Assembly: GCA_947579605.1 (NCBI GenBank)
Contig: OX388322.1
Span: forward strand, 4,402,001 to 4,466,000
DNA from: Athripsodes cinereus
Lineage: Eukaryota; Arthropoda; Insecta; Trichoptera; Leptoceridae
DNA: 64,000 nt
Direction: 5' to 3'
Shown: positions 1-10,546 of the stretch, piece by piece
Numbering within the stretch: the first letter of the stretch is position 1
How the letters are laid out: every line of letters starts with the position of its first letter
The notes under the pieces: generated by a model
What the model was told of the DNA's origin: nothing
The model's input: the letters and a program-made list of their open reading frames with translations, nothing else
Database searches by the model: none
Made by a program: the position numbers and the translations under genes

Positions 1-525
1 GGTCATAATTTCATACTATCAAGGTTACATTCGTAATGGGAACCCGTGATTTTATCATTAATATCATTAGCATAAATTTTTATATTATTATAGCTTCCAC
101 TTTAATTTAAGTATTGTTATTTATTATTGTTTGCAACATAGCGAATAAGATTTTTTATGTTGCGATTTTTTTAAATATGGAGGGAAAATACCAAACGCAG
201 GTGACTCGAACTAGTTTGTTGGGACATTTGGGCAATGATGTCATCCAGAATGACGTGCTGACAGAACTGCTTAATAGAAAAGATGAAGAAGGTAGAATAC
301 GCCATCATGTGGGACTAATTGTCGAAAGAAAAGCCTGCATATTCTGGCGGTCTTCTAGACAAATACTTACAAGTGAAAAAAGATATTTGTGAATAGGTTT
401 TAGTATCAAGGAGATGACACACATTTCTCGGGTCACGTCTCTATAATGCCGTACTACAGAAGATTCTGGGTCCGAATGGGAGTGTTATAACGAAGATAGG
501 GGTAGGTATGCTCTTTTCTCCTCAA
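1..525. other. No gene recognised
   Basis: A+T-rich DNA. A 92-codon open frame at 114-392 (+) has no recognisable motif or splice context and is treated as chance. Confidence 0.4.
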
Positions 526-600
526 CCTGGGACTGGACGAATCTGAAAGCCGTGTAAGCTGTGTAGCATTCCGGTCTAAAGACTTTTTTTCTTTTTTTCT
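526..600 (+). repeat. Dispersed repeat, copy 1 (pair at 60,391)
   Basis: The words GAATCTGAAAGCC, GCATTCCGGTCT and AAGACTTTTTTTC recur in the same order and orientation at 60,391-60,470, followed in both by a T-rich run. It is probably the 3' end of an interspersed element of unknown type. Confidence 0.5.
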
Positions 601-1254
601 TTGATTGTTTCGATTTTTGTTTTTTTTTTATTAATATTTTTACATTAAATATACGGGTACTTACTCGATACGAGTGCAAATCCAGTGAGGTAGTATTGAA
701 TGTATAAATGTGAATTTAAATTGTGAAAAAAGTTATATTTATAAATAATTATTATACTAGTATTAAAATTATCTAAATAAATTCATCACCCAGTCCATCA
801 CCCAAAGAGGGGAGACAAAAGAAATTCTCGAGTATCTTTTTATTCTAGTTTTGATCATCATCACCATCATTATCGTTTTCAAGTGGTCTCTGTGGATAAA
901 AATTATCTAAGAGCTGTAGCTCTGTGTACAGTTTATTAGTAGGTATACTCCATTGCCCTTGGCGTCACTCGATGAATCTCTTCTATAACTCCGGCAAATT
1001 TACTTAGGAAGCAATCCTTCATAATGTGGCTAATCATTTCAATCTGGTCACAGATGCCATAGTCAGTTCGGATTCTGTAAATTCTCGACCATTGCTTCCG
1101 TGGTAGATAAAATCCAGGGAATATTTGCGTCAGATCTGTTATTTTATTATTATTTATTATTCAACCAAGCAAACATGCAGTTTTACAAAATAATACATAA
1201 CATCAATATTTGACCAATAAAGTTTTCGGATATTTATTTATTTTTTATTTATTT
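601..1254. other. No gene recognised
   Basis: A+T-rich spacer with a short CATCATCACCATCATTAT run near 855. No coding or structured signal seen. Confidence 0.4.
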
Positions 1255-1975
1255 ATTTATTTCATCAATATACGGCGTGAGCCTTTTACATGTTAAACAA
1301 CAGCATAATAGTCAACAAATACAAACATACACGATAATCAGAAATCAAAAGTCAAATATAAAATAATTAAGTTATATAAAGAGTAATAAGTTATATAAAG
1401 CCAAAAAAGCAGTCAAAAATAAAATAATGCGAAACAGAAGTAAATATAGAGTACCTAATTAATTAATATCAAGTCAAAAAATAAGATAATATTAAACAGA
1501 AGTCGATGGGAAACAATAGGTCTACGGCAAATAAATTATTTATGTCAATGCAAACAAGCATGAATATGTCAAGGAGGAAAATAACAATTTCGAACAAACA
1601 AACAAAAAAAAACTTAATGCTTTTAGGAAAATTAGAATGTTAACAGATGAGAAAATAAAGTGCAATATAAATAGGTACGAATTAAATTATTACAAAATAG
1701 AATGGAATGAGAAATTCAATAGAAAGTCAATAACAAAGTCAATTCAAATTCAAGAGGAAAGTCAATAAAATTTAATAAAATAAAATTGTCAAAGTGTATA
1801 TACAATACATTGATTAATAAAATACATAATGTGTAAAAAACGCAATTTGAATTCAATTTATGCATGACAAATAAATATACAGAGAAGTAACGTCTTCCAA
1901 TATAATGAGGTATGGATCGCACATTGGATCGTTCTATCCAACGATCCAATGTGCTCAATGTCAGTTTACAATTGA
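1255..1975 (-). repeat. LINE 3'-UTR-like block, reverse orientation
   Basis: Opens with TTTATTTATTTATTTC and then ATACGGCGTGAGCCTTTTAC. That word occurs in the opposite orientation at 63,957-63,987, and a related one at 17,005-17,030 sits just before an (AAATA)n tail. This is the usual look of a non-LTR retrotransposon 3' end pointing left. The rest is A-rich degenerate sequence without coding capacity. Confidence 0.5.
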
Positions 1976-2557
1976 GAAAAATAATTGATTACGTCATAAT
2001 CGTATTACAAGATAATCGGTATGTTTATAAATCTATAAAAAAGGAGAAAAAAACACGAAATGAAATCATAAGATTATAAGATCTCTTTCATCGGAGTTTC
2101 GGGTAATCCATTCATTTCGCCAAACCTCATCGATTATGGATCCCTCCTCAGAGAGTCTCTTCCATAGTTGCCAAGATGTATGTCATGTTTTGATGAAAAT
2201 GAGATTAATCCTCAGAATATATAATATAGTATTTCAGACTTGCTTGACATCATTGTATAGAAAATATATGACACAATACAATACAACAAATAATACCTGT
2301 AGTGTGTCTACATATTTAAATAAAATAATAACATACCATTACCTACCTCAATGCTGTTACAATTACGTCAGATTACTCTTAGCGAAATGATTTAAGACTC
2401 ACTAGTGAATAAATTTGAAATAGAACGTGTTTTGGAAAGAAAGTGTGTAAATAGAATAAGTTGCAATGTTTTGGACATGTGAAGCTAATGAATTATTATT
2501 TTATTTTCACTTGGTTACATTATTTCAAATCAATAAAAAGTCTCATTAAAAATATCA
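1976..2557. other. No gene recognised
   Basis: A+T-rich. The 84-codon open frame at 2136-2390 has low-complexity composition and no motif. Confidence 0.4.
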
Positions 2558-2625
2558 GTGATTCAGTGTATAGAGGGCGAGTTTATCGCTAGAATGCGAT
2601 GTCTTCCAACTAATCCAGTAATAAA
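2558..2625 (-). repeat. LINE 3' tail fragment (TTGGAAGA type)
   Basis: Contains AGAGGGCGAGTTTATCGC and TGCGATGTCTTCCAACTAA, the reverse complement of the 3' end of the LINE at 12,493-15,239. The same tail also occurs near 46,255, 51,610, 55,165 and 58,325. Confidence 0.7.
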
Positions 2626-2683
2626 ACTATAATCAAAGAAACATACATAAATAATTTTCTAAAATTATTTATGAATTATATAT

Positions 2684-3150
2684 AATATACAAACAACCGT
2701 CGCAGAAAAAATACGTAAATATACAGAACTAGCAGGAGAAATAAAAAATATTTGGCATTCTAGGTCCGTTTATATAATACCTTTAGTCATGTCAGCTACA
2801 GGGGTAACTCCGAAATCTTTAATAAGTAATTTACAAAAATTAGATTTACCGGTTAATTTGTACATTAAAATTCGTAAAAAATCTATTATAATAAACACTT
2901 GTAATATTGTAAAAAAAATTTTGAACACAGATACTTATTTCAGGCACAATGCTGGTATTATGATCCCGCGTTTTGAGCCTAATCCTTTGATATCCTGTAT
3001 ATCTGGATAGGTGAATTTTTCCCGGCATTAGACTGTTAAGCTTTTGTGTGACCATGACTGATCATATGGAGACTTATCTGGTTATATAATGCTGAGAAGT
3101 GTGGATGACAATTCTGCCGCCGCGTAAAAAAAAAAATAAAAATAAAAAAA
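2684..3150 (+). pseudogene. Non-LTR retrotransposon C-terminal fragment, copy 1
   Basis: Open reading encodes a piece with KYTELAGEIKNIWHSRSVYI followed by PLVMSATGVTPKSL, closely matching the copy at 10,547-11,113. I associate this protein region with the C-terminal endonuclease-like end of R2/R4-type non-LTR elements, from memory. The copy is 5'-truncated near 2684 and ends at TCTGCCGCCGCGT plus an A-rich tail, as expected of target-primed reverse transcription. Compared with the second copy it has small differences near 2875 and 2935. Confidence 0.6.
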
Positions 3151-3309
3151 ATCAAAGAAACATGCATAAGAAATAAAAATAAAACATACACACACATTAA
3201 GAAAAAATAAAATAAAACATACACACACACATTAAGACCATAAACAATATATTGCATTAGTAATTATGAAAGGATGTTGAAGAGGGTGTATTTATCTGAA
3301 TGAGGGTGG

Positions 3310-3462
3310 GTGAGAAAGCGCGAACGTCCGAAAACCGCGTGGTTTGACTACATGTATCAATTAATTCTCATGAATGGTGGACTCATGTTGAGAAAAAGAA
3401 ATCGGCTAGCATGGATGAGAAATTGCATGACTAATGAAGAAGCATGTAAGGATAAATAATTA
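3310..3462 (+). pseudogene. LINE C-terminal relic (RNRxACMRN family)
   Basis: One frame reads LRKRNRLAWMRNCMTNEEAC, which aligns with MRNRSACMRNCIDVEEAKE on the minus strand at 26,640-26,830. Both are the far C-terminus of the same unidentified retroelement family. Stops interrupt it outside this block. Confidence 0.5.
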
Positions 3463-3526
3463 TGACGTTCCGTTCGCTCTACCGACCCCATTTGGATAAG
3501 TAGTGAGGTAACTAACTAAATAAACC

Positions 3527-3690
3527 ATCACGGCATATTCCACGATAGTGAGGTAGCCAGCAGACTTGCTGCAAGTAGTAAACATTAAAGCTGTCCTCTC
3601 CCTGGATCAACAAAAAATATGACATTCAGCACGGGTAGCAAACTTCATCTCTGAATTTAAGATGTGCAATATATTTATGTTGTCTAAGCT
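3527..3690 (-). repeat. R240 repeat, reverse, head lost
   Basis: Reads CCATCACGGCATATTCCAC, GGTAGCCAGCAGAC, GCTGTCCTCTCC and TCTGAATTTAAGATG, the reverse complement of the R240 body and tail. Confidence 0.7.
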
Positions 3691-3715
3691 TTCATGGCTT
3701 GGCCAAAAAGTGCAC

Positions 3716-3905
3716 TGTTCTTCCGTCCGCAAGAGTTCCGTCGACCCGGGCGTCCCTCTTTCACAATACACCGTCCCTATGACAACGACATCAGAGAGCA
3801 GGGAACGTCGTGGAAAGAGGTGACGCAATTGGCGCAGAGACGCTCTGAATGGAGGAGGCTGGTTTCTGCCCTGTGCTCCCGAGAGGAGCGTTGAGGGCGA
3901 TGAAT
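3716..3905 (+). pseudogene. RTE-type LINE 3' end, copy 1
   Basis: Encodes a short C-terminal piece ending SWKEVTQLAQRRSEWRRLVS and a stop just after CSREER, the usual end of insect RTE-like reverse transcriptase proteins. It closes with a (GAATGAAT)n-like simple tail at 3898-3916. A near-identical copy lies about 310 bp downstream. Confidence 0.6.
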
Positions 3906-3911
3906 GAATGA

Positions 3912-3995
3912 ATGAAAGCTTGCATGTTTAATATGAGCAGCTGGTTTGCTGGCTTACCCACTTGCAGGATATACCGTGATGGTATAGTAGTAGAA
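3912..3995 (+). repeat. R240 tail fragment
   Basis: Contains AGCTTGCATGTTTAATATGA, CTGGTTTGCTGGC and GTGATGGTATAGTAGTAG. It is the last third of the repeat including the (TAG)n end and lies between the two RTE 3' ends. Confidence 0.7.
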
Positions 3996-4027
3996 TTAGT
4001 TAATACCTTCATATTTTCAAACGTATC

Positions 4028-4235
4028 TTCCGTCCGCAGGGGTTCCGTAGGCCCGGGCGTCCCTCTTTCACAATACACCGTTCCTATGACAACGATATCA
4101 GAGAGCAAGGAATGTCGTGGGAAGAGGTGACGCAATTGGCACAGAGACGCTCTGAATGGAGGAGGCTGGTTTCTGCCCTGTGCTCTCGAGAGGAGCACTG
4201 ATGATGATGATGGAGATGATGATGATGATGATTTT
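4028..4235 (+). pseudogene. RTE-type LINE 3' end, copy 2
   Basis: Repeats the 3716-3905 segment almost word for word (GACGCAATTGGC, CTCTGAATGGAGGAGG) and ends in a different simple tail, (GAT)n at 4198-4232. The differing tails suggest two insertions rather than a simple tandem duplication. Confidence 0.6.
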
Positions 4236-4239
4236 CAAA

Positions 4240-4322
4240 CAACTATCTTTTACAGGACACTCGTAAACTTATGGAAAAGAGTGGTATATTAATTATTTGC
4301 TGGGTGCTCCACGGGTATAGAT
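4240..4322 (-). repeat. R240 head fragment, reverse
   Basis: Reads TTTTACAGGACACTCGTAAAC and GGGTGCTCCACGGG, the reverse complement of the R240 head. Confidence 0.6.
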
Positions 4323-4680
4323 AGATAGGTACTACATATATGTAATATTTCACTTTATTTCTTAGAAATATCTGTTAATAAATGTTTTATGTACATATGT
4401 ACACAAGTAATTTTCTCCATTACATGCCCTTGCCGAAAGAGGATGTTAGAAGAATGTATGTATACCTAATTATATATTTTACCGATACATATTTCTCTTG
4501 GTAAGTGGTAATAAATTCATGTAGGAGTTACCGTAAAATCGTCAATCGATTGTCCAGTTCTATAACTCAACAAGTAAAAATATCTTATTCTCGAGAAATC
4601 ACAATTCTTGTAATTTTGGTATATTTATAAGATCGACTCTAACAAATCTTCTTTTATACAACAATAACATATCATGCGCA

Positions 4681-5400
4681 ATGGCGAAGGGAAGTCAGGT
4701 TGATTCCATTTACACGGATTTCTCCAAGGCTTTCGATACAGTTAATCATGCAGTTCTGATAGGTAAACTTGAATGTATGGGCTTTGGAGAGATATTTGTG
4801 TGATGGATAGAGAGTTACTTATCGGAAAGAAAACTTGCAGTTAAGGTTGGAGGAACAGTATCACAGGAGTTTTTGGCGACTAGTGGAGTCCCGCAGGGCT
4901 CCCATCTGGGACCGATCCTTTTTGTTCTTTTCGTGAGTGACATAGTTGATAGGTTGCATGGAGTAGAGGCTTTACTGTATGCTGACGACCTTAAAATTTT
5001 TAGAGTAGTTCATAATATAGAAGATTGTGCTATATTGCAACACAATATTGATGTTCTATCAGGCTGGTGTGATGAAAACGGTCTATTACTAAATGGAAAA
5101 AAATGTAATGTTATGCGCTTTACTAGATCAAGGGAGAGATTGGTTTTTGATTACAAACTTGGAACGGTTGTTCTAAATGCTCTCTCAGAAATAAGGGACC
5201 TCGGTATCATTTTCGATGATAGGCTGAATTTCATAAAGCACATAAGGGATAATGCAAATACACTACTAGGTTTCATATTTAGAATGTCAAAAAATTTCAA
5301 AAGAATTGAAACATTAAAAATAGTATATTGTGCTTATGTTAGGAGCCAACTAGAGTATGCGACCACTGTCTGGTCCCAATCAATCGGAAAAGGGGAGCAA
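4681..5400 (+). pseudogene. Non-LTR retrotransposon reverse transcriptase fragment
   Basis: A reverse transcriptase core read from 4681 in one frame. It shows DFSKAFDTVNHAVL (palm motif A region), SGVPQGSHLGPILF (motif B) and LLYADDLKIF (catalytic YADD), then the thumb-like stretch ending YVRSQLEYATTVWSQS. An in-frame TGA at 4801-4803 precedes WIESYL, so the copy is dead. The endonuclease and early RT motifs are missing, so it is 5'-truncated. Near 5400 it runs into a palindromic element; sequence at 5700-5760 (CATCTGCACGTTGAACCC, GGTAAAACAATAAAAAAAT) looks like its 3' tail and matches 51,840-51,905. It belongs to the CR1/Jockey-like group; the exact clade is unsure. Confidence 0.8.
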
Positions 5401-5418
5401 AATCTAATTGGAAAAAGG

Positions 5419-5694
5419 GAGATAGGCGTCTCAACGCTTACGAATTGTCTCTAGGCTGCCTTTAGTGACCACTTCCGGTGTCCATGGACAACGTTCACCA
5501 ATTTCGTCATTCTCACTGTTACAATATAAGGTTCACCAATCTTGTTTCTAAGGTTGGCATCAACTTTTCTCGATTGGTGAACTTTATATCGTGATATTGA
5601 GAATGGCGAAATTGGTAAACGTTGTCCATGGACACCGAAAGTGATCACTTAAGCCAGCCTAGAGCCAATTCGTAAGCGTTGGGACGCCTATCTC
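5419..5694. mobile_element. 276-bp palindromic (foldback) MITE
   Basis: The left arm starts GAGATAGGCGTCTCAACGCT and the right arm ends GCGTTGGGACGCCTATCTC. The two halves are reverse complements across nearly the whole length with a centre near 5556 (for example GGTGTCCATGGACAACGTT against AACGTTGTCCATGGACACC). No coding capacity. A related right-half copy lies at 61,248-61,305. The element sits inside the 3' part of the LINE fragment. Confidence 0.75.
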
Positions 5695-5814
5695 ACTTCT
5701 TCTTGTGGTTTTGACATCTGCACGTTGAACCCAAATCCGGTAAAACAATAAAAAAATAGTAATTATTCTAAACATATAAAGGTAATAACCGTGTATTTCT
5801 TATAGTTAATTGTT

Positions 5815-5890
5815 TGAAGAATTGAAAGACCGGCGTTGATTGTGTGTGTTAAGAATTAAATCAAAATGTTCAATATCTTCGACATGTAGT
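5815..5890 (+). repeat. Dispersed repeat (pair at 49,925)
   Basis: GAATTGAAAGACCGGCGTTGA, GAATTAAATCAAAATG and TTCGACATG occur in the same order near 49,930-50,000. Confidence 0.5.
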
Positions 5891-6147
5891 GTTATGGAAC
5901 TGTACAGTCGATATAATCATTACTAAAAAAAGGAGTACCTACCTGTGGTGCAACGAATCAAATCAAAGAAATGAAAATCGTGAAGGACGAAATATTATTA
6001 TATGTATTAAAATAAAATCTTTATAAGGATTTTTTAATATTCAAAGTGTAAATTATTTTCTACTAGTGTTGTCATAGCCGGTTTCGCTGAGAAAATAAAT
6101 ATCAAATCGACAATTTAACACTTACCTTCTACTTCTTTTTCTATCCT

Positions 6148-6375
6148 ATCACGGTATATCTCACAAGTGAAGTAGCCAGCAGACCAGATGCATGAAATAA
6201 ACATACAAGCTGTCCTCTCCGTGCTAAAAAGCTAAGACATTCAGGATGGATGACAAACCTCATTGCTGAATTTAAGATGAAAAATGTCGTTATTTTTCGA
6301 ACACCTGCCTTTTTAAGGATACTCGAAAACCTTAGGAAAAGAGTGAGAGACCAATTTTTCGCAAAGTACTTTCTT
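6148..6375 (-). repeat. R240 repeat, reverse
   Basis: Tail-to-head reverse copy: ATCACGGTATATCTCACAAG, GACATTCAGGATGGATG, TTTTTCGAACACCTGCC, then AGAGTGAGAGACC. The last CCGGGTGCTCC portion is lost. Confidence 0.75.
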
Positions 6376-6449
6376 GAGAAATTGGGGATAATTATTGACA
6401 ACACTTTAATGCATGTAAACATTTTTGACAGATCTATCATGATTTGACG

Positions 6450-7148
6450 TATGATATTGTGATTTATTTTTGCAAGTAGGTAGTCTAGGTTTTATATTGG
6501 CATCTGCAATATATTCAATAAATAATGTTATATATTGATATTATATATTCGATAAATTGAAAAAAAAAATGTTATGTTTTATTTAAACTATCCCAATAAA
6601 TATGATCAAAAGGAAAAAGGAATGAATCGAAAAATACTACTTCACAGAAGAGCCAAAACAAATTCGATTCCATCCTTGACAGAGAGCCAAAGGCGTTGCA
6701 ATATGTACAGTACAATATGAGCATTGTTTTATGTATTTCTGTGACTGTGTTTTACATTGAGATATGGCAAATGTACAAATATCGACTAATCTTTTTTTCT
6801 ATGATGCGCATTAAAAATATTTAGTGATTAACACATTAAACTCGATTTGGGGATGAGTCAACCCATCCCCTTTTTCCTATCGCACAATTCAATTCTCAAA
6901 CGAATCTGATGGTATGAAGGCATAATATGAACTCTAATATATCTGTCAACATATAGATTATAGGGATTTTATAATGTTTTTACCTAAGAATATGCCTAAT
7001 GCCTAATCTTTTATAATGTAGAGTACATATATTATTTTTCTTCTGTCTTCTCTTATAATCACGGTGTAAGGACAGGATATAATATATTATACCTAAATTA
7101 TTTCATAATCAGAGGTAATAATAAGAACATATAATTATAATAATAATA
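6450..7148. other. No gene recognised
   Basis: A+T-rich spacer. A small palindrome GGGGATGAGTCAACCCATCCCC-like segment (6851-6870 region) is the only structure noticed. Confidence 0.4.
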
Positions 7149-7401
7149 TCCCGTGGAGCACCCGGTAAAGAATTGGTCTCCCACTCTTCTGCGTAAGTTT
7201 TCGAGTGTCCTGTAAAAGGCAGGTGTTCGAAAAAATTAAGACATTTTACATCTTAAATTCAGCGATGAGGTTTGCCACCCATCCTGAATCTCTTGATTTT
7301 ATATTGGCACGAAGAGGACAGTTTGCATGTTTCTTACATGCAGCTGATCTGCTGGCTACCCCACTTGTGGGATATGCCATGATGGTATAGTAGTAGTAGT
7401 A
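7149..7401 (+). repeat. R240 repeat, full-length reference copy
   Basis: Begins CCCGTGGAGCACCCGGTAA, continues with TTTCGAGTGTCCTGTAAAAG, GGTGTTCGAAAAAATTAAG, TTCAGCGATGAGGTTTGCC and CCCACTTGTGGGATATGCC, and ends in (TAG)n at 7388-7402. The simple-sequence tail and lack of terminal inverted repeats favour a SINE-like retroposon. GTGTTCGAAAA could be a weak tRNA B-box but no convincing A-box is visible. Open frames on either strand are incidental. Confidence 0.8.
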
Positions 7402-7904
7402 GTAATATAATTATAATTCAGGACATATAAACATATACACATACGAACGGATTAAGGTATTAGTTTGATGATTCGATTCAGGTGTAAATTATTTTGTATT
7501 AATAGTAGAGTTGGGAATAACGGCTCTTTGAAAATAATGGAACGTAAGCGACTGTTATTTATTTATATTCTGTTATTAGAAAAGTTACCGTTATCACGCC
7601 CACCCATAAAAAAAAAAAAAAAAAATGACCTGGATATGTTCAAAAATATTTTTTATCTGGCGACGAACAATAATAAAATACGCAATATTAAACGCGCAAT
7701 TAAAAAAGGAAAGTTCGAAAAAATAAAGTCAATTTAGATCTTAAACTCAGCGATGAGGTTTGTCCCCCATCCTGACTGACTTATATTTTTGTCTGTCAAC
7801 TTTACTAATAATAATATAAATAGTTATAATTAAAAGATTAAAATAATCTCTTTTAAATTACATCAGTCATAAAATTAATATAGTAAAAGATTTTTTAAAT
7901 TTAA
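7402..7904. other. No gene; A-run and R240 scrap
   Basis: A poly(A) run of 17 at 7609-7625 and a short R240 piece (CAGCGATGAGGTTTGTCCCC) at 7748-7775 sit in A+T-rich DNA. The 90-codon open frame here is interrupted low-complexity sequence. Confidence 0.4.
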
Positions 7905-8050
7905 ATTTAAATTCAGCGATGAGGTTTGCCACCCATCCTGAATGTCTTGATTTTATATTGGCACGGAGAGTACAGCTTGCATGTTTCTTACATGCAGCTG
8001 GTCTACTGGCTACCCCACTTGTGGGATATGCCGTGATGGTATAGTAGTAA
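7905..8050 (+). repeat. R240 repeat, 3' half
   Basis: AATTCAGCGATGAGGTTTGC, then GGCACGGAGAGTACAGC, CCCACTTGTGGGATATGCC and GTGATGGTATAGTAGTAA. The head is missing. Confidence 0.75.
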
Positions 8051-8259
8051 TTAGATTAAAAGTTTTTAATTTAATTTTATGAAAAATAAACATGTAAAAT
8101 CATGTGGAGATAGTCCTTTGACCACTCAGATGATAAAAGGGTTATGAATAATTATCTACCCGTATCTCGAACTCATTCTACTTTTGTGTCAATCAACAGA
8201 TGTCCATAGTAGTACCGTTTTGAGGCTAAAAAAAGAACGCGTTCCTTTTCAAATAATAC

Positions 8260-8520
8260 CTAAATATTATTTTCCATACTAAAATGTATCGCCGCGTGAT
8301 TTGTAACGTCATCGGGAATACCTAAACGATCGTCCATAGTAAAATGTATGGCGGTGTGATAAGTAACACTATTATTAATACCTAAATGATCGTCCATAGT
8401 AAAATGTATGGCGGCGTGATAAGTAACACTATTATTAATACCTAAATGATCGTCCATAGTAAAATGTATGGCGGCGTGATAAGTAACACTATTATTAATA
8501 CCTAAATGATTTTCCATAGA
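8260..8520. repeat. 60-bp minisatellite, about 4.3 units
   Basis: A 60-bp unit is repeated with almost no divergence in the last three copies. Words such as ATGATCGTCCATAGTAAAAT and GATAAGTAACACTATT recur at exact 60-bp steps; the first unit is more diverged. The unit length is a multiple of three, so the minus strand stays open for 85 codons with a repeating HLGINNSVTYHAAIHFTMDD-like peptide, but nothing else supports a gene. Confidence 0.9.
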
Positions 8521-9870
8521 AAATTTGATATCTGTGATAATTCACGTCGTTCGGAACGAAGTAGCGGGTCGTCGTCAGAAATCACTCGATAATAGTGTGA
8601 TGTGATATATCGATATTCTGCTACCAAGCTCCGTAAAAATAATTTAATATATCACGCGTTCTTCGTTATAACGACCAACTCTAATTAATAGTTTAAGTTA
8701 ATGATGATCTATGCTATAAATTGTTAAGTTAGCCGTTAAAACAATTAATTGAATATGTACTAATCGATATAATTTGATTTTAGCTACTCAATAACCTTAT
8801 CTAGAGGAGATTTTCATGAAAATAATGAAGCATTAAAAAATACCAAGTATCTAGACGTTTCATCTGAACATGCAGTCAAATATTCTCTTAACTGTTCCCT
8901 CCCCGTCCCAATTTTTATTAATTTTATTCCTGTAAAGAATATGAATGTGATGAGTGTGAAGCCTATTTATGTGGATGGGTATGACAAGATGACCGGAATG
9001 TAAATATATATTCTATATTATCATTGACGCATGGTTTGGACTACACAGCGGTCTCAATTTGAATGAATCTACCTTTGTAGTTAAAAAAATATATTATATA
9101 AATATAATTTGTTCGTGCTTCTTTGAATATTTATTATTGTGTAAGAATATTGTAAGTTGTAAATAATAAATCAGCGATTATGATAATAATGTATTAATTA
9201 AGTCTTTAAATTCATAAACAAAGCAATAGTTAAACTTTCAAAATGCTCCCCTCTTAATTCACCTCTGTGGCACTTACCATATTTGTCTACTAAGCCATCC
9301 GATATTTTGTGTCATTTTAATTTCTAAAATGAAATAGGTACGAATTTTTTAAAATTAAATTACCTTACATCAATTTAAAAAAAAACCGTTAGGTACACAT
9401 TGTAAAGGATTTTATGTATAAGGAAGTTGTTATCGAAATATCATTGAAACGAGAGATGATATATTATTATCTTTTAAATTAAATTAAATTATGTATTTCA
9501 TACCAATTAAAATAATTATTATAAAAGGAATCCGAACAAAAATAATACAATAAATAACATTCTCGATGCGATAATCACTCTGTATGTTCAGTAAATTAAT
9601 AATATCCTAAACATAGGTATGTAATATAACCATATTACATTAAATAATTTAAATTAATTGTATATTATGTTGAGTGTATGAAGCTTTGATAAAAGTCGTG
9701 AGGAACGATATATCAAGAGTAAAATAATTAACCAAAAAATTTAACTTAAAAATAATTAACACGTTATAGGAAAAGTTTAATTTAAATTGTTGTAACTGTT
9801 TTCGAGTGTACTGTAAAAGGCAGACAAAAAACAAGTAAAAACAATTTTTTTTCATAGACGATTTACTCGT
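8521..9870. other. No gene recognised
   Basis: About 1.35 kb of A+T-rich spacer. No long open frame, RNA gene or clear repeat seen. Confidence 0.4.
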
Positions 9871-10255
9871 GGGTCAATTTTTACTATAGGTTATCCAGTA
9901 GTACCCATTATGACAACATAAATAATATTGATGATCATAGTATTGCGTATTTTTATTATCCTTCACTGTGTACCGTTACAAGATATCACAGAAGCCATAT
10001 GGGGGCGAGGGTTTGCATCTTTTCCAATGATTGCGATATTATTTAAATGCAGAATTATGCCATGAAATTCATTATGTACAAGAATAAATCATTATATAAA
10101 TATAATTTGTACCCCTCCCCCATCTCATATCTGGATGCCCCATGATATCTTGTAACAGTGTACAGTGAAAGATTAAAATAATAAATACAACTATGATCAT
10201 CAATATATAATTTCTAACTGGATACTATTGGATAACCTATAGTAGAAATTGACCC
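9871..10255. mobile_element. 385-bp inverted-repeat element
   Basis: GGGTCAATTTTTACTATAGG at the left end is matched by CCTATAGTAGAAATTGACCC at the right. The arms stay recognisable for about 150 bp (ATTGATGATCATAG against CTATGATCATCAAT; CGTTACAAGATATCA against TGATATCTTGTAACA). No target duplication was readable. Confidence 0.65.
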
Positions 10256-10257
10256 TT

Positions 10258-10352
10258 ATATTCAGTGATGAGATTTGCCACCTATCCTGAATTACTACCC
10301 TGGGTACCTCTAGTCTGCTGGCTACCCCACTTGTGGGATATGCCGTTATGGG
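10258..10352 (+). repeat. R240 repeat fragment with internal deletion
   Basis: TTCAGTGATGAGATTTGCC runs almost directly into CTAGTCTGCTGGCTACCCC and CTTGTGGGATATGCC; the middle of the repeat is missing. Confidence 0.65.
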
Positions 10353-10461
10353 ATAATAGTAATAGTGTTAGTAAATTTTCATGAAACCGTACGATTGTGT
10401 TTGAAATTTTAAGAATTAAAGTTTTAGATACTTTTTGTTTCGCTTTCACATTTCTACCACA

Positions 10462-10546
10462 GAATTGGTCTATCACTCGTTTCCGTGATTTTTCGAGTGT
10501 TCTGTATAGAGGTTGTTCGTTTAATAAAAAGGAAGGTGTTCGAAAA
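10462..10546 (+). repeat. R240 repeat, 5' part, split by a LINE
   Basis: AGAATTGGTCTATCACTCG, TTTTCGAGTGTTCTG and GGTGTTCGAAAAAACA form the R240 head. It breaks at 10,546 and resumes at 11,114 after the retroelement. Confidence 0.65.

Noticed and set aside
114..392. 92-codon frame at the window start
   Set aside because: Contains readable GLIVERKACIFWRS-like text but no family match I could name and no repeat partner in the window.
8260..8520. CRISPR-like array
   Set aside because: Units are contiguous 60-bp repeats without unique spacers, in an animal genome.
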